In this document: positions 8,119 to 17,192 of the stretch, piece after piece
Position numbering within the stretch: the first letter of the stretch is position 1
Layout: every line of letters begins with the position of its first letter
Assembly: GCF_011799805.1 (NCBI RefSeq)
Contig: NZ_WXUB01000002.1
Location: 1,054,001-1,118,000, forward strand
Reading direction: 5' to 3'
From: Maribellus sediminis
GTDB taxonomy: Bacteria > Bacteroidota > Bacteroidia > Bacteroidales > Prolixibacteraceae
DNA: 64,000 bases
Position numbers and translations under genes: made by a program
The notes under the pieces: generated by a model
What the model was told of the DNA's origin: nothing
What the model saw: the letters and a program-made list of their open reading frames with translations, nothing else
The model's database searches: none

Positions 8119-9222
8119 CTAGCGCAACTTACAGCGCATAATTACCGGGTTTCCGCTGGCCGCAATTTTCGATTGAAGTTCTGCAAAATGCTTTTCCTTT
8201 TTATTCGATATTTTATGACCTCCAACTTTGCCGGCTGTAATCGGAATATACAATTCATCTTTATTTGATATACAAAGCACTTTATCCCAAACACCTCCGT
8301 CGATATCGTTAATTCCGTGTCCGAAATAGCGTACTGATCCATCTTTCTTGTTGAAAATAGCCGTTGTAGAGTTCGATCCTACCCAGTATGTAAGAAAAAC
8401 GTGCTGGTCACTTTCCAGGTAATTCCGCACGATTACATGCTCATTTTCACGCAAATAACGCAGTGTTTCCGTATCGTTTTTATCACCGATACTATCGCAT
8501 AATTGTGCAAAAGTTGGTAAATCGTCGCTGTTTAAAATATATCGCGGAGTGTTTTTACCGTTTTCGAAGGCAAACACGGTATCGTTCAGTACCGAATAAA
8601 AGTGGATCGCGTCCTTCCCAACAGTTTCAACTTCGGCATAAGTCATTCGCTGTACCTTTTCAGACAAATTTATTGCAGTCGATTTATTGTCTTTCTCAGG
8701 AAAAACAAGCACAGGCTGCCCCAGGCTGCTTTCGTTAACCACATGAAAAATGCCGTTGGCAAAAAAGAACGTTGTTCCCGGAGCCTTAGCCCGAACCAGG
8801 TGCTGTTCATATTTTCCGTTTAATGAAATGGTGTGTATTCCATTGTCGGCGAGCACTGCAAAACCATTCTTATAACTGATAATGTCATATGGGTTTTTGA
8901 TTTTCGGTGTTTTGTCGCCTACCAGTTCAATTACAAATTCACCGTTTTTAGTAAAGCGCCAGAAACTGCTTTTTCCCGACATGCGATTTAAGACAACCAG
9001 GTGATCGTCAATTATTTTCACCGCTTCCACCTCGCCAATACTCAGTTTAGCTTCCGAAACCTTCAATTCGAGGTAATCTACTTTGCTGGCAAAACTCGAA
9101 ATCGGCAGGATATCGTCAGATTCCTTTAAATTAATTACCTGGAGTTGATTATCCGGCACCTGTTTCGAACAGGCAAACATCAAAGGCAGAATAAGCAGTA
9201 AAACACTGTTTTTCAATTTCAT
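8119..9222 (-). CDS. 6-bladed beta-propeller lipoprotein
   Basis: A 367-residue lipoprotein (lipobox cysteine in LMFACSKQ, near residue 18). The body has the repeated strand pattern of the Bacteroidota 6-bladed propeller family, for example KIIDDHLVVLNRM, FWRFTKNGEFVIEL and GIHTISLNGKYEQHLV. The family is abundant in gut and marine Bacteroidota and is usually assigned no enzyme activity. The gene sits on the opposite strand between two paralogous small secreted proteins, and its 218-base upstream region is shared with the divergent gene at 9441. Confidence 0.8.
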   Translation of the reverse strand: MKLKNSVLLLILPLMFACSKQVPDNQLQVINLKESDDILPISSFASKVDYLELKVSEAKLSIGEVEAVKIIDDHLVVLNRMSGKSSFWRFTKNGEFVIELVGDKTPKIKNPYDIISYKNGFAVLADNGIHTISLNGKYEQHLVRAKAPGTTFFFANGIFHVVNESSLGQPVLVFPEKDNKSTAINLSEKVQRMTYAEVETVGKDAIHFYSVLNDTVFAFENGKNTPRYILNSDDLPTFAQLCDSIGDKNDTETLRYLRENEHVIVRNYLESDQHVFLTYWVGSNSTTAIFNKKDGSVRYFGHGINDIDGGVWDKVLCISNKDELYIPITAGKVGGHKISNKKEKHFAELQSKIAASGNPVIMRCKLR

Positions 9223-9354
9223 ATAATAAGTTCAAAAAAATGATCGACAAAGAAAACTACATTTGTTCAAAAACCATGCCTCTGTACAAATGATTTAACA
9301 AACGTTAATGTGTTGAACACATTTCGGAAAATATTATGCTAAAAATTTTTGGCT

Positions 9355-9362
9355 TAAATTTG
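9355..9362 (+). promoter_or_regulatory. -7 promoter box TAAATTTG
   Basis: A perfect match to the phylum's TAnnTTTG -7 element, 79 bases before the gene at 9441. No good -33 element is evident, so this is a moderate call. Confidence 0.4.
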
Positions 9363-9440
9363 GAAATGTTGCAAAAGCAATCCAATTTTGAGCAAGACGA
9401 ATATGTCTTATCAAATTAAAACTCAATTAAAACAACTGGA

Positions 9441-9818
9441 ATGAAAAAACTGATCATCTTATCTTTTCTGATCGCCTTACTGATCGGACCTGCTGTTGCC
9501 CTGAATCCAAATAATTCGGATGATGTTTTGGGTGAATGGAAATACGAAGTTGAGGCTGCACCATACGGTTACGAAGCCGGCACCCTGGTATTTTACAGAA
9601 CCGAAGGCAAACTACTCGGAAAAGTGCTGCTAAACCAGAACGACAAAATCGAACTTCAGAATGTAAGTTTTGTAGAAGGAGAATTAAAATTCGGCTTATA
9701 TGTAGAAAACGACTATGTTTCGATAAAAGCCAAAATCAACGGCAACAAACTCGATGGAACTGTCAGTACTCCTGAAGGCCCTAAAAAGATTAAAGCTGAA
9801 AAAATAGTAAAAGAATAG
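9441..9818 (+). CDS. Small secreted protein, paralog of 7680-8054
   Basis: A 125-residue protein with a signal peptide ending near PAVA and a single small beta-rich domain. It shares the landmarks GEWKYEVEAAPYGYEAG, KFGLYVENDYVSI and GTVSTPEG with the protein at 7680-8054, so the two are clear paralogs. It is flanked by its own -7 box and terminator and is therefore monocistronic. The function is unknown. The copy differs most in the charged turn region (residues 55-70), so the pair may bind related but different ligands (inference). Confidence 0.75.
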   Translation: MKKLIILSFLIALLIGPAVALNPNNSDDVLGEWKYEVEAAPYGYEAGTLVFYRTEGKLLGKVLLNQNDKIELQNVSFVEGELKFGLYVENDYVSIKAKINGNKLDGTVSTPEGPKKIKAEKIVKE

Positions 9819-9824
9819 CAATTT

Positions 9825-9851
9825 GAGGCACCCTTACAGGTGCCTCTTTTT
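9825..9851 (+). terminator. Rho-independent terminator after 9441-9818
   Basis: GAGGCACC (9825-9832) pairs with GGTGCCTC (9839-9846), six-base loop, then TTTTT. It lies seven bases after the stop codon. Confidence 0.95.
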
Positions 9852-9880
9852 ATAGAAATAAACTTCATTTTCAATTTTGT

Positions 9881-10771
9881 ATGGAAGCGCTAAGCACAAA
9901 AGCTAAAATCAAAAACTGGCTGATCATTCTTTCGGCCATTCCAGTTTTTCTGATAATTCTGGTTCTGTTGCAATTAGCATTCGGGGCAATTCTTGCGCTT
10001 GTCACCAATCATGAATTGCTGGACATAGCAGCACTCGACCGCGACTATCCAATGACCTGGCAATTGTCTGAAGTTACCTCTCAGGTGCTGGCTGTTCTTG
10101 CCGTTGTTTTTATCTATTGGGTAAAAATCTATAAAAACCCGTTTAATACCATCGGATTTCAGCAAACAGCTGCAACCGGTAAAGAACTGCTGCAAGGCTT
10201 CTTAACCGGTATCTTTCTGATTGGGATAATATTTCTTGCTTTACTGTACACAAACCAGATTGAAGTCACAGGTATTCAATTTTCAAGGCAATTCTTTTTC
10301 TTTCATATATTGCTTTACCTGCTTGTCGGCGTAAACGAAGAACTGTTGTTTCGGGGCTATTTACTGGGAACAACAATGAAGCTGGCCAACAAATATGTAG
10401 TGCTCTGTATTTTCGCCCTCTTGTTTTCGTTTGTGCATTTCTCAACCAACGATTTTTCGTTGTTTCCCATTACCAACATATTTTTGGCAGGCATAATTCT
10501 GGGACAGTATTACATTCATACCAAAAGATTATGGTATAGTATTTCGTTGCATTTTACCTGGAACTTTTTCCAGGGTCCGGTTTTTGGGTCGAATGTTAGC
10601 GGCAACAATAATTTGCAATCGATCATTCAGCAAAACCCAATTGGAAAAGAATGGATCACCGGCGGAAGTTTTGGTTTTGAAGGCTCAGCAATCATGACCG
10701 GACTTTTAATCCTGCTGATTATTTACTTTGAATTTTACTTGCGAAAGAATAACAAAAATGTGGGGCAATAA
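9881..10771 (+). CDS. CPBP-family intramembrane metalloprotease
   Basis: A 296-residue polytopic membrane protein of the CPBP (CAAX protease and bacteriocin-processing) family. The three metal-site motifs are intact: EELLFR with Glu153, Glu154 and Arg158; FSFVH with His186; and HFTWN with His224 and Asn228. Seven or eight hydrophobic segments surround them, and a charged C-terminus (FYLRKNNKNVGQ) ends the protein. Members cut prenylated proteins, process peptides or act in bacteriocin immunity; which applies here is not evident. It starts 30 bases after a terminator, so it needs its own promoter. Confidence 0.9.
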   Translation: MEALSTKAKIKNWLIILSAIPVFLIILVLLQLAFGAILALVTNHELLDIAALDRDYPMTWQLSEVTSQVLAVLAVVFIYWVKIYKNPFNTIGFQQTAATGKELLQGFLTGIFLIGIIFLALLYTNQIEVTGIQFSRQFFFFHILLYLLVGVNEELLFRGYLLGTTMKLANKYVVLCIFALLFSFVHFSTNDFSLFPITNIFLAGIILGQYYIHTKRLWYSISLHFTWNFFQGPVFGSNVSGNNNLQSIIQQNPIGKEWITGGSFGFEGSAIMTGLLILLIIYFEFYLRKNNKNVGQ

Positions 10772-11042
10772 ACATTTATGACTTTACCCTCTCTCCTGTC
10801 CACATCCGATATATTAATCCGGGCGGATCTCCATTCTCAGAAGGGAAACACGATTAGCCTCCACAAATATTACCAACAGTAAAATAATTGATTTGTATCT
10901 GCTCTGAACCACCTGTCAATCGTCCTTCCTTGCTTGCAGCTACGCTTTATAAACATATTTTTGAGGTTCTGCTCCATATTCGTCCGGAACAGTCGTTATG
11001 CTTCGATCAGCCTTCGTCGCCGGACGAGTTACATCATGCTCC

Positions 11043-11236
11043 TTTAACCCAGGCCGCCGTAATTCGTTGAATTACTTTGGCCCGGGCTAAAATACAACGC
11101 ACTTTCAGTGCTTATTTTTTGTTTATAACGAATTTCCGAAGGCAAGTTTTGCCCATTTACAGGACTGAAAGTCCTTAATCATTCAGCCCCGGGCAGAATG
11201 ATCCCGAGACATTGGGAGAAAGTCGCCCGGGGTTAA
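11043..11236. repeat. REPIN-like nested palindrome, about 194 bp
   Basis: The 689-base space 10772-11460 holds no gene I can support. Its core is a symmetric element. The ends TTAACCCAGGCCG (11044-11056) and CGCCCGGGGTTAA (11224-11236) are inverted with 11 of 13 matches. Each half folds alone: the left half around TAATTCGTTGAATTA, the right around CCCCGGGC (11187-11194) and GCCCGGGG (11225-11232). Inside lie GCACTTTCAGTGC (11099-11111) and its inverted relative GGACTGAAAGTCC (11162-11174). Two inverted palindromes joined by a spacer is the layout of REP doublets. The GC-rich arms stand out from the AT-rich surroundings. Confidence 0.6.
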
Positions 11237-11412
11237 CGATCCTACAAAATCGGCGCAACTGCAACAAAACATTGAAACGGTACAACATAATGTGCCGAAT
11301 TTCTGGTGCTGATCAAAATCACTCATTCCTTGTATTTGAGTATAAAGGGTAGTTGCTTGCTGGGAAGGATAAGAGGATGGGTATTGATGCGAACAGAACA
11401 GTTTATTCCAAT

Positions 11413-11438
11413 AAAAAGGCTCTGTATCAGAGCCTTTT
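11413..11438 (-). terminator. Terminator of the GH105 gene
   Basis: AAAAGGCTCTG (to 11424) pairs with CAGAGCCTTTT (11428-11438) around a three-base loop. Read on the minus strand the stem ends in T residues just after the GH105 stop codon. Confidence 0.85.
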
Positions 11439-11460
11439 CACCATTATATTTTTTAAAGTA

Positions 11461-12567
11461 TTAATCCTGAAGTTTGATTACTTCGCTGCCTGCCAGCAGA
11501 AAAGCACCTGTTCCGTATACTTCCCAGCTTTCGGGGCCAAAATTCTTTTTAGGATCCTGTCCGATTGGCTGACACCAACCAACATGACCATCCGACTGAA
11601 TAAGACCATTCAAACCGATCCAGGCTTTTTTAACGGCCGGCAAATATGTGTCCTTATCCAGAATCCCGTTGTTGATTCCCCATGCCAAAGCGTAAGTATA
11701 AAATCCCGATCCGCTGGCTTCGCCGCCAGGGTACAATTCCGGATCGAGCAAACTTGAACGCCACAAGCCATCTTCCTGCTGTAGTGAAACAATTGCAGCA
11801 GCCATTTCTTTGAAATTCCGGATATAGAAATCACGATTAGCGTAATCGGTTGGCAGTTCCTGCAATACACGAACCAAACCTCCCATTACCCAGCCGTTTC
11901 CACGCGACCAGAATATTTTTTTACCATTCGCTTCTTTTCGCTCTTTAATTCCCGGTGTATTCCACAAATAACTCATGTCGCGGGCATACAAATGATGTTC
12001 TTTGTCCCAAAGCAGATCATAAGTTTCTTTCCAGAGTTTATCGCTTAATTTTAGGTAATTATCGTCGTTTAAAGTAATGCCCAGTTTAACAAAGGCAGGC
12101 GGAGCCATAAACAGCGCGTCGCACCACCACCATGTTTTCTCGTGAATTCCTTCGGCTTCATAAGGTGTAGCCACAAATTTCTTCATGGTTTCCTCAAACG
12201 GTTCAATCATTTTCTTGTCGCCCGAAACCCGGTACATATCAATATATGTCTGGCAAATGGCATGATCGTCGGCATGATGTAAACGCGGACCGGGTTTCCA
12301 GTTGTTGGCCTCACCCATTTCGTACATGGCATCCCACACTTTTTTAGAGTCCAATGTTTCATACGCCGCAAAAACACCGGCATAGAAAGCCCCGTTGGTC
12401 CAGTCGTATAATTGATGTTTCGGATGCTCCAACTGCCAGTCGAGCGCCCGTTTCATCGTTTTTTTAATGTATTTATCCTTGAAAAGTTTATCGGTATTTT
12501 TATCTCCGGCCGACACCGTTGCAGTGATCAGTAATAAGATCAAAAAAGTCAGATTAATTTTTCTCAT
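11461..12567 (-). CDS. GH105 unsaturated rhamnogalacturonyl hydrolase
   Basis: A 368-residue secreted enzyme with a signal peptide (first about 20 residues, ending TVSA). It has the (alpha/alpha)6-barrel sequence of GH105 enzymes. Landmarks are LYDWTNGAFYAGVFAAYE near residue 56, HHADDHAICQTY near 97, WWWCDALFMAPPAF near 146, FWSRGNGWVMGGL near 220 and GSGFYTYALAWGIN near 285. GH105 enzymes remove the unsaturated uronic sugar left by polysaccharide lyases, completing breakdown of pectin or similar plant and algal polymers. It stands alone here; no lyase or SusCD pair is in the window. Confidence 0.92.
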   Translation of the reverse strand: MRKINLTFLILLLITATVSAGDKNTDKLFKDKYIKKTMKRALDWQLEHPKHQLYDWTNGAFYAGVFAAYETLDSKKVWDAMYEMGEANNWKPGPRLHHADDHAICQTYIDMYRVSGDKKMIEPFEETMKKFVATPYEAEGIHEKTWWWCDALFMAPPAFVKLGITLNDDNYLKLSDKLWKETYDLLWDKEHHLYARDMSYLWNTPGIKERKEANGKKIFWSRGNGWVMGGLVRVLQELPTDYANRDFYIRNFKEMAAAIVSLQQEDGLWRSSLLDPELYPGGEASGSGFYTYALAWGINNGILDKDTYLPAVKKAWIGLNGLIQSDGHVGWCQPIGQDPKKNFGPESWEVYGTGAFLLAGSEVIKLQD

Positions 12568-12744
12568 CAGTTTTCATTTTGATGCAAAAATAGACATCCC
12601 CGCGAAGTGTGCAAGAATATTACAAGAATCTGAAATCGAAATCTGACGTTCCAATGTAAAATTAAAATTGTTAAATAATAAATTAATGCCTGAATCGATG
12701 GTTCAATTCAAATTTATAATTATAATTGTGGCAAAGAATACAAA

Positions 12745-12807
12745 ATGATAACAAGAACAGGACATCACGGCCATCATGGGATAAACCAACCAACTGGTAG
12801 GCTGTAA
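12745..12807 (+). CDS. hisL: Histidine operon leader peptide
   Basis: A 20-codon frame starts at the ATG at 12745 and contains four histidine codons in the pattern HHGHH (residues 7-11), ending GINQPTGRL. It is directly followed by a terminator-like hairpin and then hisG. This is the classical arrangement of attenuation by ribosome stalling: with too little charged histidyl-tRNA the ribosome stops at the His codons and the terminator does not form. A weak -7-like TATAATTG lies at 12721-12728. I see no other reason for four His codons here. Confidence 0.85.
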   Translation: MITRTGHHGHHGINQPTGRL

Positions 12808-12840
12808 TTATTTTGTCCGTTCATAACGATATTTAAACAG

Positions 12841-12868
12841 AGGCTTGCCAGTAGGTAAGCCTTTTTTT
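12841..12868 (+). terminator. his attenuator terminator hairpin
   Basis: AGGCTTGCC (12841-12849) pairs with GGTAAGCCT (12854-12862) with one G-U pair and a four-base loop, followed by TTTTTT. A competing pairing is possible between ACTGG (12793-12797) in the leader frame and CCAGT (12848-12852), helped by CTG (12802-12804) with CAG (12838-12840). That would be the antiterminator. The competing fold is my inference from complementarity. Confidence 0.8.
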
Positions 12869-12894
12869 GTTTTTGTACGTTCTTTAAGAATATT

Positions 12895-13018
12895 TACCCC
12901 CCATTTCGGAAATGGCCCGGTCGAGCCGTGCCACTTTCCTCAATTGTCCCCCTAAATTAGGGGGACAGTTTGAGCCGGAAGCTCCGCTCGACGGAGCTGA
13001 AGGCGAGAACAGGGGGTA
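12895..13018. repeat. MITE-like hairpin-rich element between attenuator and hisG
   Basis: The ends TACCCCC (12895-12901) and GGGGGTA (13012-13018) are inverted copies. Inside are three hairpins: CATTTCGGAAATG near 12902-12914; the perfect 11-base arms TGTCCCCCTAA (12945-12955) and TTAGGGGGACA (12957-12967); and AGCTCCG (12980-12986) with CGGAGCT (12992-12998). It is far more GC-rich than its surroundings and has no coding frame. It looks like a small non-autonomous insertion in the his leader. Confidence 0.5.
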
Positions 13019-13054
13019 CAAATAAGATTTTAACTAAGGTAACAACAATAAAAG

Positions 13055-13915
13055 ATGGAAAACAAAATTAAAATTGCTATTCAAACAAAAGGAAGGTTAA
13101 ACGAAGACTCAATGAACCTCATCAACGAAGCAGGCATTGGACTTAGCCTGGGGAAACGCACCCTGGTTTCGGAAGCTAAAAACTTCCCGATGGATGCCTT
13201 GTTCCTGCGCGATGACGACATTCCGCAAACCGTTGCCGATGGTGTTGCCGACATCGGTGTTGTTGGCGAAAACGAAATGCTCGAAAAAGATGAAAATGTG
13301 GTAGTGGTAAAACGGCTCGGCTTTAGTAAATGCCGCTTATCGCTGGCAATTCCTAAGTCGATCGACTATCCCGGCCTCGAGTTTTTTAACGGCAAAAAAA
13401 TCGCTACCTCCTACCCTGTTATTCTAAAGAAGTTCTTAAAAGAAAATAACATCAATGCTGAAATACACGTAATTACAGGTTCGGTTGAAATTGCTCCTGG
13501 AATCGGGCTGGCCGACGCCATTTTCGATATTGTGAGTTCGGGATCAACATTGGTAAGTAACCGTTTAAAAGAAGTGGAAGTGGTAATGAAATCGGAAGCT
13601 GTTCTGATCTCAAATCCGAAACTTTCGCCAGAAAAAAAGGAAATCCTTGATGAGTTGATTTTCCGCATTGAATCGGTTCAGCGAGCCGAAGGTAAAAAGT
13701 ACATTCTTCTGAATGTTCCGAATGAAAAAATTGATGAAATAACTGCCTTGCTACCTGGTATGAAAGCTCCTACGCTGGTTCCGTTGGCTAAGGAAGGATG
13801 GAGTTCGATGCACTCGGTAATTTCGGAAGACGATTTCTGGGAAGTGATCGGACGCCTAAAAAAGGCTGGCGCTGAAGGTATTTTGGTAGTGCCAATTGAA
13901 AAGATGATTTTCTAA
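13055..13915 (+). CDS. hisG: ATP phosphoribosyltransferase, long form
   Basis: A 286-residue HisG that joins ATP to phosphoribosyl pyrophosphate in the first step of histidine synthesis. The catalytic half starts IKIAIQTKGRLNEDS and contains VADGVADIGVVGENE (about residues 60-74). The phosphate loop EIAPGIGLADAIFDIVSSGSTL is near residues 145-165. The C-terminal 70-80 residues form the ACT-like regulatory domain that mediates feedback inhibition by histidine, so this is the long, HisZ-independent form. It is the first structural gene after the leader peptide and attenuator. Confidence 0.97.
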   Translation: MENKIKIAIQTKGRLNEDSMNLINEAGIGLSLGKRTLVSEAKNFPMDALFLRDDDIPQTVADGVADIGVVGENEMLEKDENVVVVKRLGFSKCRLSLAIPKSIDYPGLEFFNGKKIATSYPVILKKFLKENNINAEIHVITGSVEIAPGIGLADAIFDIVSSGSTLVSNRLKEVEVVMKSEAVLISNPKLSPEKKEILDELIFRIESVQRAEGKKYILLNVPNEKIDEITALLPGMKAPTLVPLAKEGWSSMHSVISEDDFWEVIGRLKKAGAEGILVVPIEKMIF

Positions 13916-13936
13916 ATTCAAGCTAATAAATAAGAA

Positions 13937-14878
13937 GTGACAACAAGACAATACATCCTGTTTGCGATACCGGCACTCATCTGGGGATCAACATGGTATG
14001 CCATAAAATTTCAACTTGGCGTGGTCGATCCTTTACTTTCGGTGGCTTATCGTTTTATACTGGCAGGCCTGCTTTTAATTACCTTTTGTCTGGCTACCGG
14101 AAAACGAATGCGCTTTAATGTTCGCGAGCACCTGCTCATGGCTTTGCTTGGCCTGAGCTTATTCGGCATCAACTACTGGTTTGTATACCAGGCAGAAACA
14201 AAGTTGACCAGCGGTGTTGTAGCTGTAATCTTTTCGTTGATTATATTCTTCAACATTTTCTTTAACGCCATACTGCTGAAAGGGAAAATAAAAACGGATG
14301 TTGTAATTGCAGCCATTTTGGGAATATCGGGGACGGCCCTGCTCTTCTATAACGAGCTGGATTCTTTCCACATCGAAAAAGAAAATGTCATTGTTTTGTT
14401 GTTTTGTCTCGGAGGTTTGATATCAGCATCGCTGGGCAATATTTTATCGGCGTATAAACAACGAAAAAGCATTCCTGTGCTTCAGGCAAACGGCTTTGGT
14501 ATGCTGTACGGCGGATTGGCAATGTTCATGCTTGTTCTCCTTCTCCAAAAACCCATTTCGTTCGAAGGTTCTGTTAGTTATACTTCATCCTTGGTTTATT
14601 TGTCGGTATTTGGTTCTATCATTGCATTTTCAACCTATTTAAAATTGTTGGGAGAAATCGGTCCCGACAGAGTTGTGTACATTGCGCTGATAACACCTGC
14701 AATCGCTTTGATAATTTCTACTGTTTTTGAAGGTTACAGCTGGAATATATCCGCCTTTCTGGGGATAGTTTTGCTATTTTCAGGGAATGTTCTCGCGTTA
14801 CGATTCAAAAGTAAAAAGCAAGCAGTTGTGCGAAACACTGCAGCTACTCCATCTATTTCTAAATTGAATAAAATATGA
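13937..14878 (+). CDS. EamA/DMT-family transporter
   Basis: A 313-residue drug/metabolite transporter with ten hydrophobic segments arranged as two EamA repeats (about residues 4-135 and 150-290). It opens with IPALIWGSTWYAIKF, typical of the family. It starts with GTG at 13937, and its stop overlaps the hisD start by four bases (ATGA), so it is translated as part of the his operon. Members export or import amino acids and other metabolites. A role in histidine or precursor transport is only suggested by position. Confidence 0.88.
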   Translation: MTTRQYILFAIPALIWGSTWYAIKFQLGVVDPLLSVAYRFILAGLLLITFCLATGKRMRFNVREHLLMALLGLSLFGINYWFVYQAETKLTSGVVAVIFSLIIFFNIFFNAILLKGKIKTDVVIAAILGISGTALLFYNELDSFHIEKENVIVLLFCLGGLISASLGNILSAYKQRKSIPVLQANGFGMLYGGLAMFMLVLLLQKPISFEGSVSYTSSLVYLSVFGSIIAFSTYLKLLGEIGPDRVVYIALITPAIALIISTVFEGYSWNISAFLGIVLLFSGNVLALRFKSKKQAVVRNTAATPSISKLNKI

Positions 14879-16155
14879 AAACGTATATAAATCCACCGGA
14901 AAGCAGCTGGCCGGAAATCCTGAAACGTCCGATGTTCGATGTTTCTGAACTGTATGGAAAAGTACAGGAGATTCTGAACGAAATCCGCCGCGAAGGAGAT
15001 CAGGCGCTACGTCGTTTTACGGCAAAATTCGATGGTACTGAGTTAGAAGTTTTTCAGGTTTCAGAAGCTGAATTAGCAGAAGCGGAAAATGTAGTTGATG
15101 ACAGCCTGAAAAGTGCCATCAAACTGGCAGCTAAAAACATCGAAGCTTTTCACGCAGCACAAAAACCGGAGATAAAAAAACTGGAAACCACTCCAGGTGT
15201 TACCTGCTGGCAAAAAGCGGTAGCCATCGAAAAAGTAGGTCTGTACATTCCGGGAGGAACTGCTCCACTGTTTTCTACGGTTTTGATGCTGGCTTTACCT
15301 GCTAAAATTGCGGGATGTAACGAAATTGTATTGTGCTCGCCTCCCAACAAGGAAGGGAAAATACACCCGGCAATTTTATATGCCGCTAAACTGGCCGGAG
15401 TAACACAGGTGTATAAACTTGGAGGTGTTCAGGCCATCGGGGCAATGGCTTACGGAACAGAAAGTGTTCCGAAAACCTACAAAATATTTGGCCCCGGAAA
15501 TCAGTTTGTAACCGCTGCCAAACAGTTGGTGAGCATGAACGATGTGTCGATCGACATGCCCGCCGGTCCTTCGGAGGTACTTGTTGTTGCTGATGCAAGT
15601 TCTAATCCGGCTTTTGTGGCTTCCGATTTGCTTTCTCAGGCTGAGCACGGTGCCGATAGTCAGGTTGTGTTGGTAGCCGACTCGCAGGAAACGGTTGAAA
15701 AAGTGCTGACTCAGATTGAGGCTCAGCTACCCGATCTTCCCCGAATGGAGCTGGCTTCAAGAGCCCTTTCCAACAGCGTATTTATTGTTTTGGAAGATCT
15801 GGACTCGCAGGTAAAACTGATCAACGAATACGCACCGGAACATTTGATCATCAACACAAAAAACTATACCGAGATAGCAGAAAAAGTGGTAAATGCAGGC
15901 TCAGTTTTCCTGGGTGAATACACACCTGAAAGTGCCGGCGATTACGCCTCGGGAACCAACCACACTTTACCAACAAACGGTTGGGCACGTTCCTACAGCG
16001 GTGTTAATCTCGATAGTTTTATCAGAAAGATCACGTACCAGGAAATCACAAAAGAAGGGATCAAAAATATTGGACCGGCCATTGAAACTATGGCAGCTGC
16101 CGAACAACTTGATGCCCACAAAAATGCAGTAACTTTACGTTTGAAGGAGATCTAA
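14875..16155 (+). CDS. hisD: Histidinol dehydrogenase
   Basis: A 426-residue enzyme catalysing the last two oxidations of histidine synthesis, from histidinol to histidine via the aldehyde, with NAD and zinc. Landmarks are [20 protein letters not shown] near residues 121-140, [14 protein letters not shown] near 203, [14 protein letters not shown] near 226, [16 protein letters not shown] near 252 with the zinc-site Gln and His, and EHLII near 322. The length is standard. The start overlaps the upstream transporter stop (ATGA). Confidence 0.97.
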   Translation: MKTYINPPESSWPEILKRPMFDVSELYGKVQEILNEIRREGDQALRRFTAKFDGTELEVFQVSEAELAEAENVVDDSLKSAIKLAAKNIEAFHAAQKPEIKKLETTPGVTCWQKAVAIEKVGLYIPGGTAPLFSTVLMLALPAKIAGCNEIVLCSPPNKEGKIHPAILYAAKLAGVTQVYKLGGVQAIGAMAYGTESVPKTYKIFGPGNQFVTAAKQLVSMNDVSIDMPAGPSEVLVVADASSNPAFVASDLLSQAEHGADSQVVLVADSQETVEKVLTQIEAQLPDLPRMELASRALSNSVFIVLEDLDSQVKLINEYAPEHLIINTKNYTEIAEKVVNAGSVFLGEYTPESAGDYASGTNHTLPTNGWARSYSGVNLDSFIRKITYQEITKEGIKNIGPAIETMAAAEQLDAHKNAVTLRLKEI

Positions 16156-16159
16156 AAAG

Positions 16160-17191
16160 ATGGATATTAATCAACTACTCAGAAAAAACATACAGGATTT
16201 AAAGCCCTACTCTTCGGCTCGCGATGAGTACACCGGAGAGGCCATGGTATTTCTCGATGCCAATGAGAATCCGTTTAACCAGCCTTATAACCGTTACCCT
16301 GATCCGCTGCAGAGAGCATTAAAGGAAAAAATCGCTGACTTGAAAAAAGTCGATTCAAACACGATATTTCTGGGCAATGGCAGCGACGAACCTATCGATT
16401 TGCTGATCCGTGCGTTTTGCGAACCGGGAAAAGACAATATCGTCACCATGAATCCAACTTACGGGATGTACCAGGTGGCCGCTGATATTTCGGGCGTGGA
16501 AATCAGGAAAGTTTCACTCACTTCGGAATTTCAACTGGATACAACTGCGTTATTGGCAGCAACTGACGAAAATACCAAACTCATATTTTTATGCTCTCCC
16601 AACAATCCAACAGGAAACAGCCTGAACAAAGAGGACATGTTGAAAATAGTCGAAACTTTCAAAGGTTTGCTAATCGTTGATGAAGCTTATATCGATTTTG
16701 CCCCGGGTAAATCCTTACTTCCGGAACTTGGTAGTTTCGACAACCTGGTAGTGCTGCAAACATTTTCAAAAGCCTGGGGAATGGCCGGAATACGTTTGGG
16801 AATGGCTTTTGCATCAGTCCAAATCATTGGCATTCTGAATAAAATTAAATACCCGTATAACCTGAATATACTAACGCAGCAAAAAGCGCTCGAATTGCTC
16901 GACCAACACGAGCAGGTGATTGATTGGGTGAAACTGCTGATTGCAGAGCGGGATGAAATGACCACAGAATTGCAAAAACTGCCGTTTGTAGTTGAAGTTT
17001 ACCCTTCGGATGCTAACTTCCTGTTGGTAAGAATGTACGATGCACGGGGAATTTATGAATACCTTGTGGAAGAGGGAATTATTGTACGCGACCGCTCCAA
17101 AGTACATTTGTGCGACGACAGCCTGCGTATTACGGTTGGTTCGAAAGAAGAAAATATAACCTTACTCACGACTTTGAAAAATTTGATATAA
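16160..17191 (+). CDS. hisC: Histidinol-phosphate aminotransferase
   Basis: A 343-residue PLP-dependent class II aminotransferase converting imidazole acetol phosphate to histidinol phosphate. It shows [10 protein letters not shown] near residue 30, [17 protein letters not shown] near 70, [10 protein letters not shown] near 149, and the PLP-lysine motif [17 protein letters not shown] near 203. The gene begins four bases after hisD and ends one base before hisB, consistent with one transcript. Confidence 0.97.
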   Translation: MDINQLLRKNIQDLKPYSSARDEYTGEAMVFLDANENPFNQPYNRYPDPLQRALKEKIADLKKVDSNTIFLGNGSDEPIDLLIRAFCEPGKDNIVTMNPTYGMYQVAADISGVEIRKVSLTSEFQLDTTALLAATDENTKLIFLCSPNNPTGNSLNKEDMLKIVETFKGLLIVDEAYIDFAPGKSLLPELGSFDNLVVLQTFSKAWGMAGIRLGMAFASVQIIGILNKIKYPYNLNILTQQKALELLDQHEQVIDWVKLLIAERDEMTTELQKLPFVVEVYPSDANFLLVRMYDARGIYEYLVEEGIIVRDRSKVHLCDDSLRITVGSKEENITLLTTLKNLI

Positions 17192-17192
17192 C

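Noticed and set aside
10888-11070. A 60-codon frame in the 10772-11460 space
   Set aside because: It runs into the palindromic element, has no start signal, and shows no motif or signal peptide.
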